Positions 1 through 8,644 of a DNA stretch of 64,000 nucleotides are shown piece by piece. The notes under the pieces are model-generated. The model saw only the letters and a program-made list of their open reading frames with translations, did no database searches and had not been told where the DNA came from. Both the position numbers and the translations under genes were made by a program. Source of the DNA: SpSt-398 sp033762195 (GTDB lineage Bacteria > Bacteroidota > Bacteroidia > Chitinophagales > Chitinophagaceae); NCBI GenBank assembly GCA_033762195.1, contig JANRLV010000058.1, positions 12,341 to 76,340 on the forward strand. Direction: 5' to 3'. Within the stretch, counting starts at the first letter, position 1. Each line of letters starts with the position of its first letter.

Positions 1-89
1 CCTCCACCATTGATGATCCCGCCATCCTCCCCGAAATTGCGGCCAAACTGGAGGAAAGAGGGATCGGCATGGCCTTTCAGATAGGATAA
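1..89 (+). CDS. C-terminal end of an unidentified protein (5' partial)
   Basis: An open frame enters from the left edge (first complete codon at base 3) and stops at TAA 87-89, giving 28 residues ending in ERGIGMAFQIG. It is too short to assign a function. The gap to the next gene (90-185) is T-rich with no clear hairpin terminator. Confidence 0.45.
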   Translation, partial: STIDDPAILPEIAAKLEERGIGMAFQIG

Positions 90-185
90 TAACGCCCGTT
101 TCCCCGGTAAAAACCGCCCCCGGACCGGAGGCAAAATTTTCTTTTTTCTAAACTTTTTTACCCGTCTGGCGTTAATTTCGTAACC

Positions 186-479
186 ATGAAAAAAATCGCC
201 ATTTTCCTGCTGCTCATCTTCTCGGCTGTACAGGTCATACCTCTGGCGTTTTCTATTCTGGATGCTGGCAAAACATTGATTTTCAATATCGACGAAGAAA
301 AGAACAAGGATAAAGGTAATTCGGTCGATGAGAAAAAAGAGAAGAAGGACCTGATGGCCATTTTTTCAAACCCCGTTTTTGAAGCCAAAAGAAAAACCTC
401 CGTTTCCCTCGAAAAAGGCTTACCGCATTTGACCCCTTATTTGGAAAAAAATACACCCCCTCCCAACCGGGTGTTGTGA
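186..479 (+). CDS. Small secreted or membrane-anchored hypothetical protein
   Basis: 97 residues. The N-terminus (MKKIAIFLLLIFSAVQVIPL) is a signal peptide or single membrane segment. It is followed by a Lys/Glu/Asp-rich stretch at about residues 37-55 and a proline-rich tail. I do not recognise the family. It precedes the ABC/HlyD/TolC trio on the same strand with a 67-bp gap, so it could be co-transcribed, but nothing ties it to export. Positive points are the ATG start and signal-like beginning; the low-complexity middle lowers confidence. Confidence 0.55.
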   Translation: MKKIAIFLLLIFSAVQVIPLAFSILDAGKTLIFNIDEEKNKDKGNSVDEKKEKKDLMAIFSNPVFEAKRKTSVSLEKGLPHLTPYLEKNTPPPNRVL

Positions 480-546
480 TCCGGGCCCATGCCCTGTTGA
501 CCCGATGGTAAAACCATCCTTTTTTCATTTCCCTTAAAATAATTGT

Positions 547-2205
547 ATGCCCCCGAAAATGAACCCGGTGGCCAGGATATTGAACCTGGTCAAACTGGAA
601 CGTAAAGAAATTATGGCCATTTATTTTTATGCCGTGCTGAATGGCCTAATACAACTTTCCCTGCCGTTGGGAATTCAGGCCATCATCAGCTATGTATTGG
701 GTGCCTCCATGCGTGCCTCGCTCGTTATCCTTATTTCGCTCGTCGTAGCCGGGGTATTGGCGGTTGGTCTCATGCAGGTCAACCAAATGAAGATCATCGA
801 GAAAATTCAGCAAAAGATCTTTGTACGATACGCCTTTGCTTTTGCCACGCATATCCCAAGACTTGACCTGAAAAAAAATGATGCAGTCTATCTGCCCGAA
901 CTGGTCAACCGGTTTTTTGAGGTACCTGTTTTACAAAAAAGCCTGTCAAAGATCCTGTTGGATATTCCCACCGCCACGATCCAGATTCTGTTTGGACTGA
1001 TCCTTCTTTCCTTTTACCACCCCGCCTTTATCCTGTTTGGATCAATCCTGGTACTGGTACTATGGCTCATTCTTCGCTATACCGGAAGTTCAGGTTTGGA
1101 AACCAGTTTGAATGAAAGCTCCTACAAGTATAAAGTAGCCGGCTGGCTCGAAGAGATCGCGCGGGTGATCAAATCGATGAAACTGGCTCGTAAGAACGAT
1201 ATGCACCTGAAGAAGACCGATGAATATGTGATCGGCTACCTGGATTCAAAGAATAATCACTTCCGCATCCTGCTTTTTCAATACCATGTCCTCGTGATCT
1301 TCAAAACAGTGATCACTGCCGCTATGCTGATTGTGGGCACCATGCTGATGATCAATCAGCAACTGACCATCGGACAATTCATTGCGGCCGAGATCGTGAT
1401 CCTGCTCGTATTGAATTCCGTGGAGAAACTGATCATGAACCTGGGTACGGTCTATGACACGCTTACTTCCGTTGAAAAAGTGGCCAAACTCACCGATAAA
1501 CCGGTAGAAGATAACGGCACCCTGGAATTACCCGCCAATGGTAAAGGATTGAAATTGGAAATGCAAAATGTTTCCTTTGGCTTTTCACCACAAAAAAATA
1601 TCCTGCATAATATCGACCTGCTTATTCAACCGGGTGAAAAGATCAGCATCACCGGAAAGGAAAGCAGTGGGAAATCTACCCTGCTTCGGTTGATGACCGG
1701 TATATATACCGATTTCGCAGGCGCCATCCTGCTGGATGATATCCCCCTGGGAAACTATGAGCTGGCCTCCATTCGGGCACAAACCGGAATTTTATTAAAC
1801 CAACAGGATATTTTTCAGGGAACGATCTGGGAAAATATCACCCTGGGTAATGAATCCATCAAAAAGGAATATATCGTTGAACTGGCCAATCGGACAGGTT
1901 TGAGTGAATATATCAATGGGTTAAAAGAAGGATATGATACCCCTCTTGATCCTACCGGTAACCGGTTGGCAAGAAATGTCATCCACAAAATTCTACTGGT
2001 TCGTGCATTGGCCTCCAATCCCCGGCTCCTGCTATTGGAAGATCCCTGGAATAATATGGCAGAGACCTATCGCCAACAGGTGATGGACCTGTTACTGGGA
2101 TTAAAAGATACTACCGTGGTGGTGGTAAACAATGATAACCAATTCATCAACCAGTGTACAAAGATCATTCACCTGGAAGATGGTCGGATTCAAACCATTC
2201 AATAA
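547..2205 (+). CDS. ABC transporter, TM domain fused to a degenerate ATPase domain (type I secretion-like)
   Basis: 552 residues: hydrophobic TM domain (about 20-310) and an ABC nucleotide-binding domain (about 335-552). There is no N-terminal C39 peptidase domain. Walker A is intact (GKESSGKST, 370-378). The other motifs are altered: the LSGGQ signature position reads LARNV (474-478), the Walker B Asp-Glu pair reads Glu-Asp (498-499), and the H-loop His position is Asn (about 529). ATP binding is plausible but hydrolysis may be weak or unusual. The HlyD-like gene starts 17 bp downstream and a TolC-like gene follows, the standard order for a tripartite type I exporter. No substrate gene is evident. 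The reading frame is clean, so this is not a pseudogene. Confidence 0.85.
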   Translation: MPPKMNPVARILNLVKLERKEIMAIYFYAVLNGLIQLSLPLGIQAIISYVLGASMRASLVILISLVVAGVLAVGLMQVNQMKIIEKIQQKIFVRYAFAFATHIPRLDLKKNDAVYLPELVNRFFEVPVLQKSLSKILLDIPTATIQILFGLILLSFYHPAFILFGSILVLVLWLILRYTGSSGLETSLNESSYKYKVAGWLEEIARVIKSMKLARKNDMHLKKTDEYVIGYLDSKNNHFRILLFQYHVLVIFKTVITAAMLIVGTMLMINQQLTIGQFIAAEIVILLVLNSVEKLIMNLGTVYDTLTSVEKVAKLTDKPVEDNGTLELPANGKGLKLEMQNVSFGFSPQKNILHNIDLLIQPGEKISITGKESSGKSTLLRLMTGIYTDFAGAILLDDIPLGNYELASIRAQTGILLNQQDIFQGTIWENITLGNESIKKEYIVELANRTGLSEYINGLKEGYDTPLDPTGNRLARNVIHKILLVRALASNPRLLLLEDPWNNMAETYRQQVMDLLLGLKDTTVVVVNNDNQFINQCTKIIHLEDGRIQTIQ

Positions 2206-2222
2206 ACAACAACCAACAAAAA

Positions 2223-3518
2223 ATGACAACGAGTTCTATAAGATCCTACGATCATATCTACCTCCACAACCGGCAAAGCCGGGTAAGGATCTGGTTTTTG
2301 GTTTGCATGGGCATATTTGTCCTCTTCCTTTTTCTTCCCTGGACACAAAATATCCGGGCCAAGGGACAGGTAACCACTTTGTACCAGAACCAACGTCCCC
2401 AGCAGGTGAATACCATCATCGGCGGACGGGTCATTAAATGGTATATCAAGGAAGGTGATTATGTAAAAGCCGGTGATACCCTTGTACAACTCACGGAGGT
2501 AAAAGCCGACTACCTTGACCCTCAGTTATTGGACCGCACCAAAGAGCAGTTGACCGGAAAGGAAATGTCGGTGGAATATTATAAAGACAAAGTAGCTGCC
2601 ACCCAGCAACAGATCGGTGCCATCAACAATGGCCTGACCCTGAAATTGGATCAACTGAGTAACAAGCTTCTTCAGCTTGAATTAAAGGTTCAGGCCGATA
2701 GTGCGGAAGCAGCGGCAGCCAACAATGACCTGCAGATCAGCACGGTTCAATTCAACCGCCAGAAAAAAATGTATGATAGTGGCCTTGTTTCCCTTACTCA
2801 ATTGGAAACCAGAAACCAACTTTATCAAAACGCGCTGGCCAAAAAGATCAGTGCCGAGAATAAACTGGCCAATACAAAACAGGAGATCACCATCACCCGT
2901 ATTGAGATGAACGCGCTGCAACAGGAAAATGCGGAGAAAGTGGCCAAGGCACAGGGCGAGCAATTTCAATCGCTGACACAAATTGCCGGCGGACAGGCAG
3001 AGATCGCCAAACTCCAAAACCTGTATGCCAGTTATTCCATCCGAAATGGAATGTACTATATCCTGGCCCCGCAAAGTGGCCAGATCGTCAAAGCCCAGAA
3101 AGCCGGTATAGGTGAATTTGTGAAAGACGGGGATATGATCGCGGAGATCGTTCCCGATCAGATCTCCTTTGCGGTAGAAATGTTTGTTCAACCCCTCGAT
3201 CTTCCCCTTCTCGCACCCGGACAAAAAGTGCGTTTTCTCTTCGATGGGTTTCCCGCCATTGTTTTCAGTGGCTGGCCAAGCGCCTCTTCGGGAACATTTG
3301 GCGGAGAGATCGTAGCCGTGGAAAGCAATGTAAGCGCCAATGGCCGGTTCAGGGTACTGGTGAAAGAAGATCCTGCGGATAAACCCTGGCCCAAAGAACT
3401 TAAGATCGGAGCAGGGGCACAAGGTATCGCCTTATTGAAAGATGTCCCGGTATGGTATGAACTGTGGCGAAACATCAATGGGTTTCCGCCGGACTATTAT
3501 AAAATGAAGAAGGAATAA
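2223..3518 (+). CDS. HlyD-family membrane fusion (periplasmic adaptor) protein
   Basis: About 431 residues from ATG 2223. An in-frame ATG at 2154 would overlap the ABC gene by 52 bp and add a non-conserved-looking tail, so 2223 is preferred. A short cytoplasmic N-terminus is followed by one membrane segment (about 23-42), a biotinyl/lipoyl-like half (VNTIIGGRVIKWYIKEGDYV), a long alpha-helical hairpin rich in Gln/Lys/Ala (about 105-275), the second lipoyl half (ILAPQSGQIVKAQKAGIGEF) and a beta-barrel region. It should bridge the inner-membrane ABC protein and the TolC-like protein. The gene order supports one operon. Confidence 0.9.
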   Translation: MTTSSIRSYDHIYLHNRQSRVRIWFLVCMGIFVLFLFLPWTQNIRAKGQVTTLYQNQRPQQVNTIIGGRVIKWYIKEGDYVKAGDTLVQLTEVKADYLDPQLLDRTKEQLTGKEMSVEYYKDKVAATQQQIGAINNGLTLKLDQLSNKLLQLELKVQADSAEAAAANNDLQISTVQFNRQKKMYDSGLVSLTQLETRNQLYQNALAKKISAENKLANTKQEITITRIEMNALQQENAEKVAKAQGEQFQSLTQIAGGQAEIAKLQNLYASYSIRNGMYYILAPQSGQIVKAQKAGIGEFVKDGDMIAEIVPDQISFAVEMFVQPLDLPLLAPGQKVRFLFDGFPAIVFSGWPSASSGTFGGEIVAVESNVSANGRFRVLVKEDPADKPWPKELKIGAGAQGIALLKDVPVWYELWRNINGFPPDYYKMKKE

Positions 3519-3586
3519 AGCTGAAAGAGTGTCTGATAATTGAATACTAAATTTTTATTGTTGATTGTGTATTAACCCCAACCAGG

Positions 3587-4993
3587 ATGAAAAAACTAAT
3601 TTTCTTAATACTATTATTCCTTTCAGGAAATGTAAACAGGCTTTGGGCACAGTCCGGTAGCCAGACGCTGGCGCCGGAAGAAGTGCTCCAGATCATTCGC
3701 AGCCTTCACCCGGTGGCCAAACAAGCGGACATCCTGGTGGAAAAGGCTAAGGCGGATATCACCATATCCCGCGGAGCCTTTGACCCCTATTTAAAAAATA
3801 CATCCGCGCAAAAGACATTCGACGGATCCGATTATTATTATTACAACCGCCCTTCCGTCAATATACCCACCTGGTTTGGGATCGAGGTGGAAGCTGGATT
3901 GGAATACCTTTCAGGGAGTCGTACCGATCCAACCGAAACAAGTGGCGAAACCAGTTATATTGGTTTATCCGTACCACTGGCCAAGAATCTTTTGATGGAT
4001 AAAAGGCGGGCGGCATTAAAAACCGCCCAGATCTTTCAGGAAGCTTCCGAACAGGAAAGACGCCTGATGTTGAACGATCTTTTTCTGAACGCCATGGAGG
4101 CATATTGGGAATGGGCCAAACAGTTTCAGCAATATAAAATACTGGAAGATGCCGTAGAGGTGAACCGGAAAAGATTGACCCTGGTGCGGAATGCTTTTCT
4201 CCTGGGTGACCGTGCAGCCATAGACACCACAGAGGCGCTTGCCCAGCTTCAGAATTTTGAATACCTGCGTGACCAGGCCCTGCTTGAATTTCGAAATGCA
4301 GGCTTATTATTATCCACTTTTTTATGGACAGATAAGGGTACACCTTACGAACTACCAGCCACTGTTCGTCCTTCGGGCGAATGGCAGGCGATCAATACCA
4401 ACCTGATCGCCGAGCCCAGACTGGATTCATTGCTTGAAGTGGCCCAGACACAACATCCGGCCCTTCGTGTGTATGATTATAAACTCAGGGCACTGGATGT
4501 GGAGAAGAAATTGAAATTTCAAGGGCTGTTACCAACCGTGGATTTTAAATACAACCAACTGGGAAAGGGATATGATATTTTAAAAACGGCTACAGGCCCC
4601 TTGTTTGAAAACAGTTTCCAATATGGGCTCAGCCTGGGTATCCCTTTGCGACTTTCAGAAGGTCGTGGAGAATATCGTAAGGCCAAACTCAAGATCGACG
4701 AAACACGTTGGCAACAAGACCAAAAACAACTCGAGATCGGCAATAAACTCAGGGCCTACTACAATGAATGGAAGACCCTGCAGCAACAGATCCGTATCCA
4801 GGAACAGGCTTATCGAAACTATCTGGCTCTGCAAAAAGCGGAGGAACTGCGGTTTGAATCCGGAGAGAGTTCTTTGTTTCTGGTGAATTCCCGCGAAAAC
4901 AAAACCCTCGAGGCCCTGCAGAAACTACAGGAACTGAGGGCTAAGTTTTTCAAAACAGGTTATGCAATTACGTGGGCTACAGGAGGATTGTAA
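3587..4993 (+). CDS. TolC-like outer membrane efflux/secretion channel
   Basis: 468 residues with a signal peptide (MKKLIFLILLFLSGNVNRLWA, cleavage before Gln). Two long helical regions (about 30-230 and 265-465), rich in Gln, Leu, Glu and Ala, match the repeated coiled-coil halves of outer-membrane efflux proteins. It is the third gene of the export trio, 68 bp after the adaptor, and would be the outer-membrane exit duct. It ends 2 bp before the convergent SulP gene, and no hairpin separates them. Confidence 0.88.
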   Translation: MKKLIFLILLFLSGNVNRLWAQSGSQTLAPEEVLQIIRSLHPVAKQADILVEKAKADITISRGAFDPYLKNTSAQKTFDGSDYYYYNRPSVNIPTWFGIEVEAGLEYLSGSRTDPTETSGETSYIGLSVPLAKNLLMDKRRAALKTAQIFQEASEQERRLMLNDLFLNAMEAYWEWAKQFQQYKILEDAVEVNRKRLTLVRNAFLLGDRAAIDTTEALAQLQNFEYLRDQALLEFRNAGLLLSTFLWTDKGTPYELPATVRPSGEWQAINTNLIAEPRLDSLLEVAQTQHPALRVYDYKLRALDVEKKLKFQGLLPTVDFKYNQLGKGYDILKTATGPLFENSFQYGLSLGIPLRLSEGRGEYRKAKLKIDETRWQQDQKQLEIGNKLRAYYNEWKTLQQQIRIQEQAYRNYLALQKAEELRFESGESSLFLVNSRENKTLEALQKLQELRAKFFKTGYAITWATGGL

Positions 4994-4995
4994 TC

Positions 4996-6570
4996 TTAGT
5001 TCCCCGAGTAAACGTGATCTGCATCTTCCATCTTATATGCCGGCTTGAAATTAGCCAGCGTAACGGTAATGTTTTTTTCTTTGGAACCAAACTCCAGGAA
5101 ATCACGCAGTAATTCCAATACATCATAATCAATATATACCGTGTTGGCAGCATTGATTATCACTTTGCTGTTTTTCGGCAGATGGGCCAGGGTTTGTTTG
5201 ATCGCTGCTTTATTCAGGAAAGAAACTTCCTGGGCCAGGTCAATATGAATAGTTTCTCCTTCGTGGTGTTTTTCCTTTTTAAAGAAATAAGCCAGTTTCA
5301 TATTGCCGCGCAGGATAAAGAATATGCTTACCACCAAACCGATACCCACGCCTTTCAACAGATCGGTAAACACTACGGCAATTACGGTGACCACAAATGG
5401 AATGAACTGGTGTTTCCCTGTCTTCCACATGTGTTTAAATACTTTGGGGCTGGCCAGTTTGATACCGATCATGATCAGGATAGCAGCCAGACAGGCCATC
5501 GGGATCTTATTCAATAAGCCCGGAATGAGGATCACAGTAAGCAGAAGGAGGATACCATGGATAATGGTTGACATTTTGGTGCGGGCCCCGGCATTGACAT
5601 TGGCCGAGGTACGCACGATCACAGAGGTCATGGGTAAACCACCGATCAATCCTGCGAGTACATTACCAACCCCCTGAGCTTTCAATTCCGTATTCGCACT
5701 GGAATACCTTTTCCACGGATCCATTTTATCTCCTGCCTCGAGACAGAGCAGGGTTTCGATACTGGCCACAATGGCGATCGTTACCCCTACGATCCATGTA
5801 TTGGGGTCCATGATCCCTTTGAACGAAGGAACATGAAATTGCCCGATAAATTCGTTGAAGTTGGAGGCAGTGGGAAGAGTAACCAGGTGGTCCTGAGAGA
5901 TCGCTAAGGATGAGCCTGTGGATTTAAATATCTCGTTCATGATAATACCCACCGTAACAGCGACGAGGGCGCCGGGAATGAATTTAATTTTCTTAAGAAA
6001 GGCGATCTTGTTGAACGCGATCAGGATACCCAGCGAAACTACGGTTACCAGGATCGCCCCGGCATGGGCATAGTTAAAGGAGTGAATGATCTCGGTGAAG
6101 AATCCTTTATCATCGCTCAGCAATTCATAGGAAAAAAAATCACCCTCATGAGCTTTATCATAACCGATGGCGTGTGGTATCTCTTTCTTGATGATAATGA
6201 TACCGATCGCAGCCAGCATCCCTTCAATCACACTGGTTGGGAAATAGGCGGAAATACTTCCTGCTTTTATGAACCCCAATAACAATTGGATACCCCCGGC
6301 AATGACTACCGCCAGCAGAAAGGGTTCATACCCCATATCGGTGATGGCGGCTAATACAATAGCGATCAGTCCTGCCGCCGGGCCAGATACACTTACATTC
6401 GAACCGCTTAAAACACCCACCAGAATTCCCGCGATCACCCCGGTAATGATACCGGCAAAAGGGGGCGCTCCACTGGCTACGGCGATGCCTAAGCAAAGTG
6501 GTAGGGCCACAAGAAAAACAACGAGCCCCGACAGGAGGTCAGTGCGAAGATGTTGTATATAATTCTTCAT
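4996..6570 (-). CDS. SulP/SLC26-family anion transporter with STAS domain
   Basis: 524 residues. Ten or more hydrophobic segments fill residues 10-430, with the family pattern near the N-terminus (ALPLCLGIAVASGAPPFAGI) and GLIGGLPMTSVIVRTSANVN in the middle. A STAS domain covers about 440-515 (KVIINAANTVYIDYDVLELL). SulP proteins carry sulfate, bicarbonate or other anions. The next gene upstream on the same strand is a beta-carbonic anhydrase, which favours bicarbonate; this is inferred from context only. The 95-bp gap to that gene holds an AT-rich palindrome. Confidence 0.92.
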   Translation of the reverse strand: MKNYIQHLRTDLLSGLVVFLVALPLCLGIAVASGAPPFAGIITGVIAGILVGVLSGSNVSVSGPAAGLIAIVLAAITDMGYEPFLLAVVIAGGIQLLLGFIKAGSISAYFPTSVIEGMLAAIGIIIIKKEIPHAIGYDKAHEGDFFSYELLSDDKGFFTEIIHSFNYAHAGAILVTVVSLGILIAFNKIAFLKKIKFIPGALVAVTVGIIMNEIFKSTGSSLAISQDHLVTLPTASNFNEFIGQFHVPSFKGIMDPNTWIVGVTIAIVASIETLLCLEAGDKMDPWKRYSSANTELKAQGVGNVLAGLIGGLPMTSVIVRTSANVNAGARTKMSTIIHGILLLLTVILIPGLLNKIPMACLAAILIMIGIKLASPKVFKHMWKTGKHQFIPFVVTVIAVVFTDLLKGVGIGLVVSIFFILRGNMKLAYFFKKEKHHEGETIHIDLAQEVSFLNKAAIKQTLAHLPKNSKVIINAANTVYIDYDVLELLRDFLEFGSKEKNITVTLANFKPAYKMEDADHVYSGN

Positions 6571-6582
6571 TTACTTTTTTAT

Positions 6583-6662
6583 TAATTATTTATTACTGAT
6601 TATTGATTATTGATCGGAAAGGCTTTCGCCCTTCATAATCAATAATTGATAATTAATAATGT
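6583..6662. repeat. AT-rich palindrome built of 7-bp units
   Basis: Left arm 6583-6617 reads in 7-bp steps as TAATTAT, TTATTAC, TGATTAT, TGATTAT, TGATCGG. Right arm 6635-6662 reads ATAATCA, ATAATTG, ATAATTA, ATAATGT. The arms are roughly complementary around a GC-richer loop containing GAAAGGCTTTC. It lies between the carbonic anhydrase stop codon and the SulP start, so it would be in their shared mRNA if they are co-transcribed. Confidence 0.6.
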
Positions 6663-6665
6663 TGA

Positions 6666-7334
6666 TCAAACAGCATGGGCTTTCATCGGGGCCACATCAC
6701 TGGTTTTAGAGCCTGTCAGGTTTTTAAAGAAATCAACTTTACCATTGTCTACATTGTATACTCCGCCAATGATGCCAATTTCCCCTTTCTCAAACATCCC
6801 GCGGATGATCTGGCTACCGGTCAGTATCTCTTCCAGACTGTTTTCTACATTGGTATAAGCCACTTTGTCTTTGAAAAGATAGCCGTTCTTTTCCCCTGAA
6901 AGGAGGGCTTTGCTGATCGAAGGCTCGATCCTTTTCAGCAAACCGGTGATATGACCGTCTTTAACACCTGCCTGTGCACTACGTATGGCGCCACATTCGG
7001 TATGTCCCAATACCATCAATACTTTGCTGCCTACATATTTGACGGCGTATTCCAGACTGGCGAGGATATCCTCATTCACGATATTGCCTGCCACACGAAT
7101 GCTAAACAGATCGCCGAGTCCCTGATCAAAGATCAACTCCACCGAGGTGCGTGAATCCATACAGCTAAGTACAACCGCAAATGGATACTGTCCCTCACGG
7201 GTTTCATTGATCATTTCCAGATGGTCATGGTCATTGTTCAGGTTGCTCACAAAACGCAGGTTGCCTTCTACGAGGATCTCAAAACATTTCTCAGGTGTCA
7301 GGTTGGCCAGGTATTCTTTTGAATGCTTTCTCAT
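6666..7334 (-). CDS. Beta-class carbonic anhydrase (SulP-linked)
   Basis: 222 residues from ATG at 7334; an upstream GTG at 7352 would add six residues. It interconverts CO2 and bicarbonate. Zinc-site motifs are visible: Cys58-Met-Asp60-Ser-Arg62 and His111-Thr-Glu-Cys114-Gly. It belongs to the shorter clade often found beside SulP transporters, and here it is directly upstream of one, so a hydration/transport pair is likely. A second beta-carbonic anhydrase of a different subtype is encoded at 8006-8641. Confidence 0.93.
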   Translation of the reverse strand: MRKHSKEYLANLTPEKCFEILVEGNLRFVSNLNNDHDHLEMINETREGQYPFAVVLSCMDSRTSVELIFDQGLGDLFSIRVAGNIVNEDILASLEYAVKYVGSKVLMVLGHTECGAIRSAQAGVKDGHITGLLKRIEPSISKALLSGEKNGYLFKDKVAYTNVENSLEEILTGSQIIRGMFEKGEIGIIGGVYNVDNGKVDFFKNLTGSKTSDVAPMKAHAV

Positions 7335-7449
7335 ACATTTTTTTTGGGGCACACGTCTAATAAGCCGTATGCCGATAAATAAATCGGGTCAGTTAACTTG
7401 CCGGGAAAAAACCGCTATGGCTCCCGCGCGTTCGATAAAACAGGTGATC

Positions 7450-7818
7450 TTACGCTATGTTCGGAGGCGGAACTAGCATTTCGCCGTGAAAGGCGATATA
7501 GGTACCATCATCATCACTCTTGTGATAGGTAAATAGTTCGGTGCTAAAATGATGAGTGGTAAAGGGGGAATGCAAATACTCTTCGGAAAGATTGGTAGTG
7601 CTGGGAGCCTTTTCTTCGGTGGCATTACCCATTGGGCAAGACGACTCCTCTTCATTCCCAGAAAGGGGGGAGCCTGGGGTTGAGTGATTAATCTTGGCCC
7701 ACTCCTGCTGGCTGGCATATACAAAAGGCATGCTTACCGTCAGCCAGCTAAGGGCTACGATCATTCCGATGGCGGAGAGGACCTGTAGTCGCGTATGTAA
7801 CTTCCGGTTTTTTTTCAT
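7450..7818 (-). CDS. Small hypothetical protein with one N-terminal membrane segment
   Basis: 122 residues from ATG 7818, which directly follows AAAAAGGA; an ATG at 7839 is also in frame. A basic start (MKKNRKLHTRL) leads into a hydrophobic segment (about 11-35), then a polar region with ESSCPMG and a His/Thr/Ser-rich stretch (HSPFTTHHFSTELF). I do not recognise a named family. It lies upstream of the carbonic anhydrase and SulP genes on the same strand and divergent from the second carbonic anhydrase, so a role linked to inorganic carbon or ion handling is possible but unproven. Confidence 0.6.
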   Translation of the reverse strand: MKKNRKLHTRLQVLSAIGMIVALSWLTVSMPFVYASQQEWAKINHSTPGSPLSGNEEESSCPMGNATEEKAPSTTNLSEEYLHSPFTTHHFSTELFTYHKSDDDGTYIAFHGEMLVPPPNIA

Positions 7819-8005
7819 TCCTTTTTGTAATGCGCTCAAATATAGGCTTATTTTCTTAGGGGGTCACCCCGAGTATTGCCTAATTGACGGGAGGCAAAAT
7901 TAACATGCCGATACCTGATTTTGTTTAAAAAAATGTCATTTTTCTTTAAAATCCATCCAACAATCAAAAAAATTGGGTTACAACGCATTCCCCTATTTTT
8001 AGGGT

Positions 8006-8641
8006 ATGAAATCCTACGAGGTTCTACTCCACGACAATAAAAACTGGGCGAAAAAAAAGAAAGCCGATGATCCCGCTTTTTTTGAAAAACTCATGCATGT
8101 GCAAACGCCGGAGTTTCTCTGGATCGGGTGTAGTGACAGCCGTGTGCCACCAGATATGATCACCCAGACCGACCCGGGCGAGATCTTCATCCATCGTAAT
8201 GTGGCCAACCTGGTGGTCAATACCGATGTCAACCTGATGGCGGTACTCGATTTTGCCGTCAATCATTTAAAAGTAAAACACATTGTGGTCTGCGGACACT
8301 ATGGTTGCGGGGGTATAAAAGCCGCCATGTCGAACAGTGATTTCAACCTGGTGCTGAATATGTGGCTGCGGAATATCAAAGATATCTACCGCTATCACCG
8401 CGAGGAGCTCGAAGCCATCGAGGATAAGGAGAAAAGAGTGGACCGCCTCGCGGAGATCAATATCCGCGAGCAGGTATTTAATCTCGCCAAGACCGCCATC
8501 ATACAAAATGCCTGGAAAAATGATAATCAACCCGATCTCCATGGATGGATATATGACCTTCAGGACGGGATCATCAAACCCATTGCCGAATTAAAAGCCG
8601 GAACGGATATTGATCCGTTGTATGAGTTTCATTCGCACTAA
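8006..8641 (+). CDS. can: Beta-class carbonic anhydrase (Can type)
   Basis: 211 residues. Active-site and zinc residues sit where they do in the E. coli Can family: Cys42, Asp44 and Arg46 in GCSDSR, then His98 and Cys101 in CGHYGCGG. The pattern PPDMITQTDPGEIFIHRNVA is typical. It provides bicarbonate for carboxylases. It is divergent from the small gene ending at 7450 and ends 3 bp before the convergent NhaD-like gene. This and the enzyme at 6666 are clearly different subtypes, not a recent duplication. Confidence 0.95.
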   Translation: MKSYEVLLHDNKNWAKKKKADDPAFFEKLMHVQTPEFLWIGCSDSRVPPDMITQTDPGEIFIHRNVANLVVNTDVNLMAVLDFAVNHLKVKHIVVCGHYGCGGIKAAMSNSDFNLVLNMWLRNIKDIYRYHREELEAIEDKEKRVDRLAEINIREQVFNLAKTAIIQNAWKNDNQPDLHGWIYDLQDGIIKPIAELKAGTDIDPLYEFHSH

Positions 8642-8644
8642 TTA

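Noticed and set aside
547..2205. ABC gene as a pseudogene because of its altered motifs
   Set aside because: The frame is intact over the full length, Walker A is perfect, and the operon partners are intact.
2154..2222. Longer N-terminus for the HlyD-like protein
   Set aside because: It overlaps the ABC gene by 52 bp and adds a low-complexity stretch; ATG 2223 leaves a normal short cytoplasmic tail.
2682..3422. 246-codon minus-strand frame
   Set aside because: Antisense to the HlyD-like gene, no motif.
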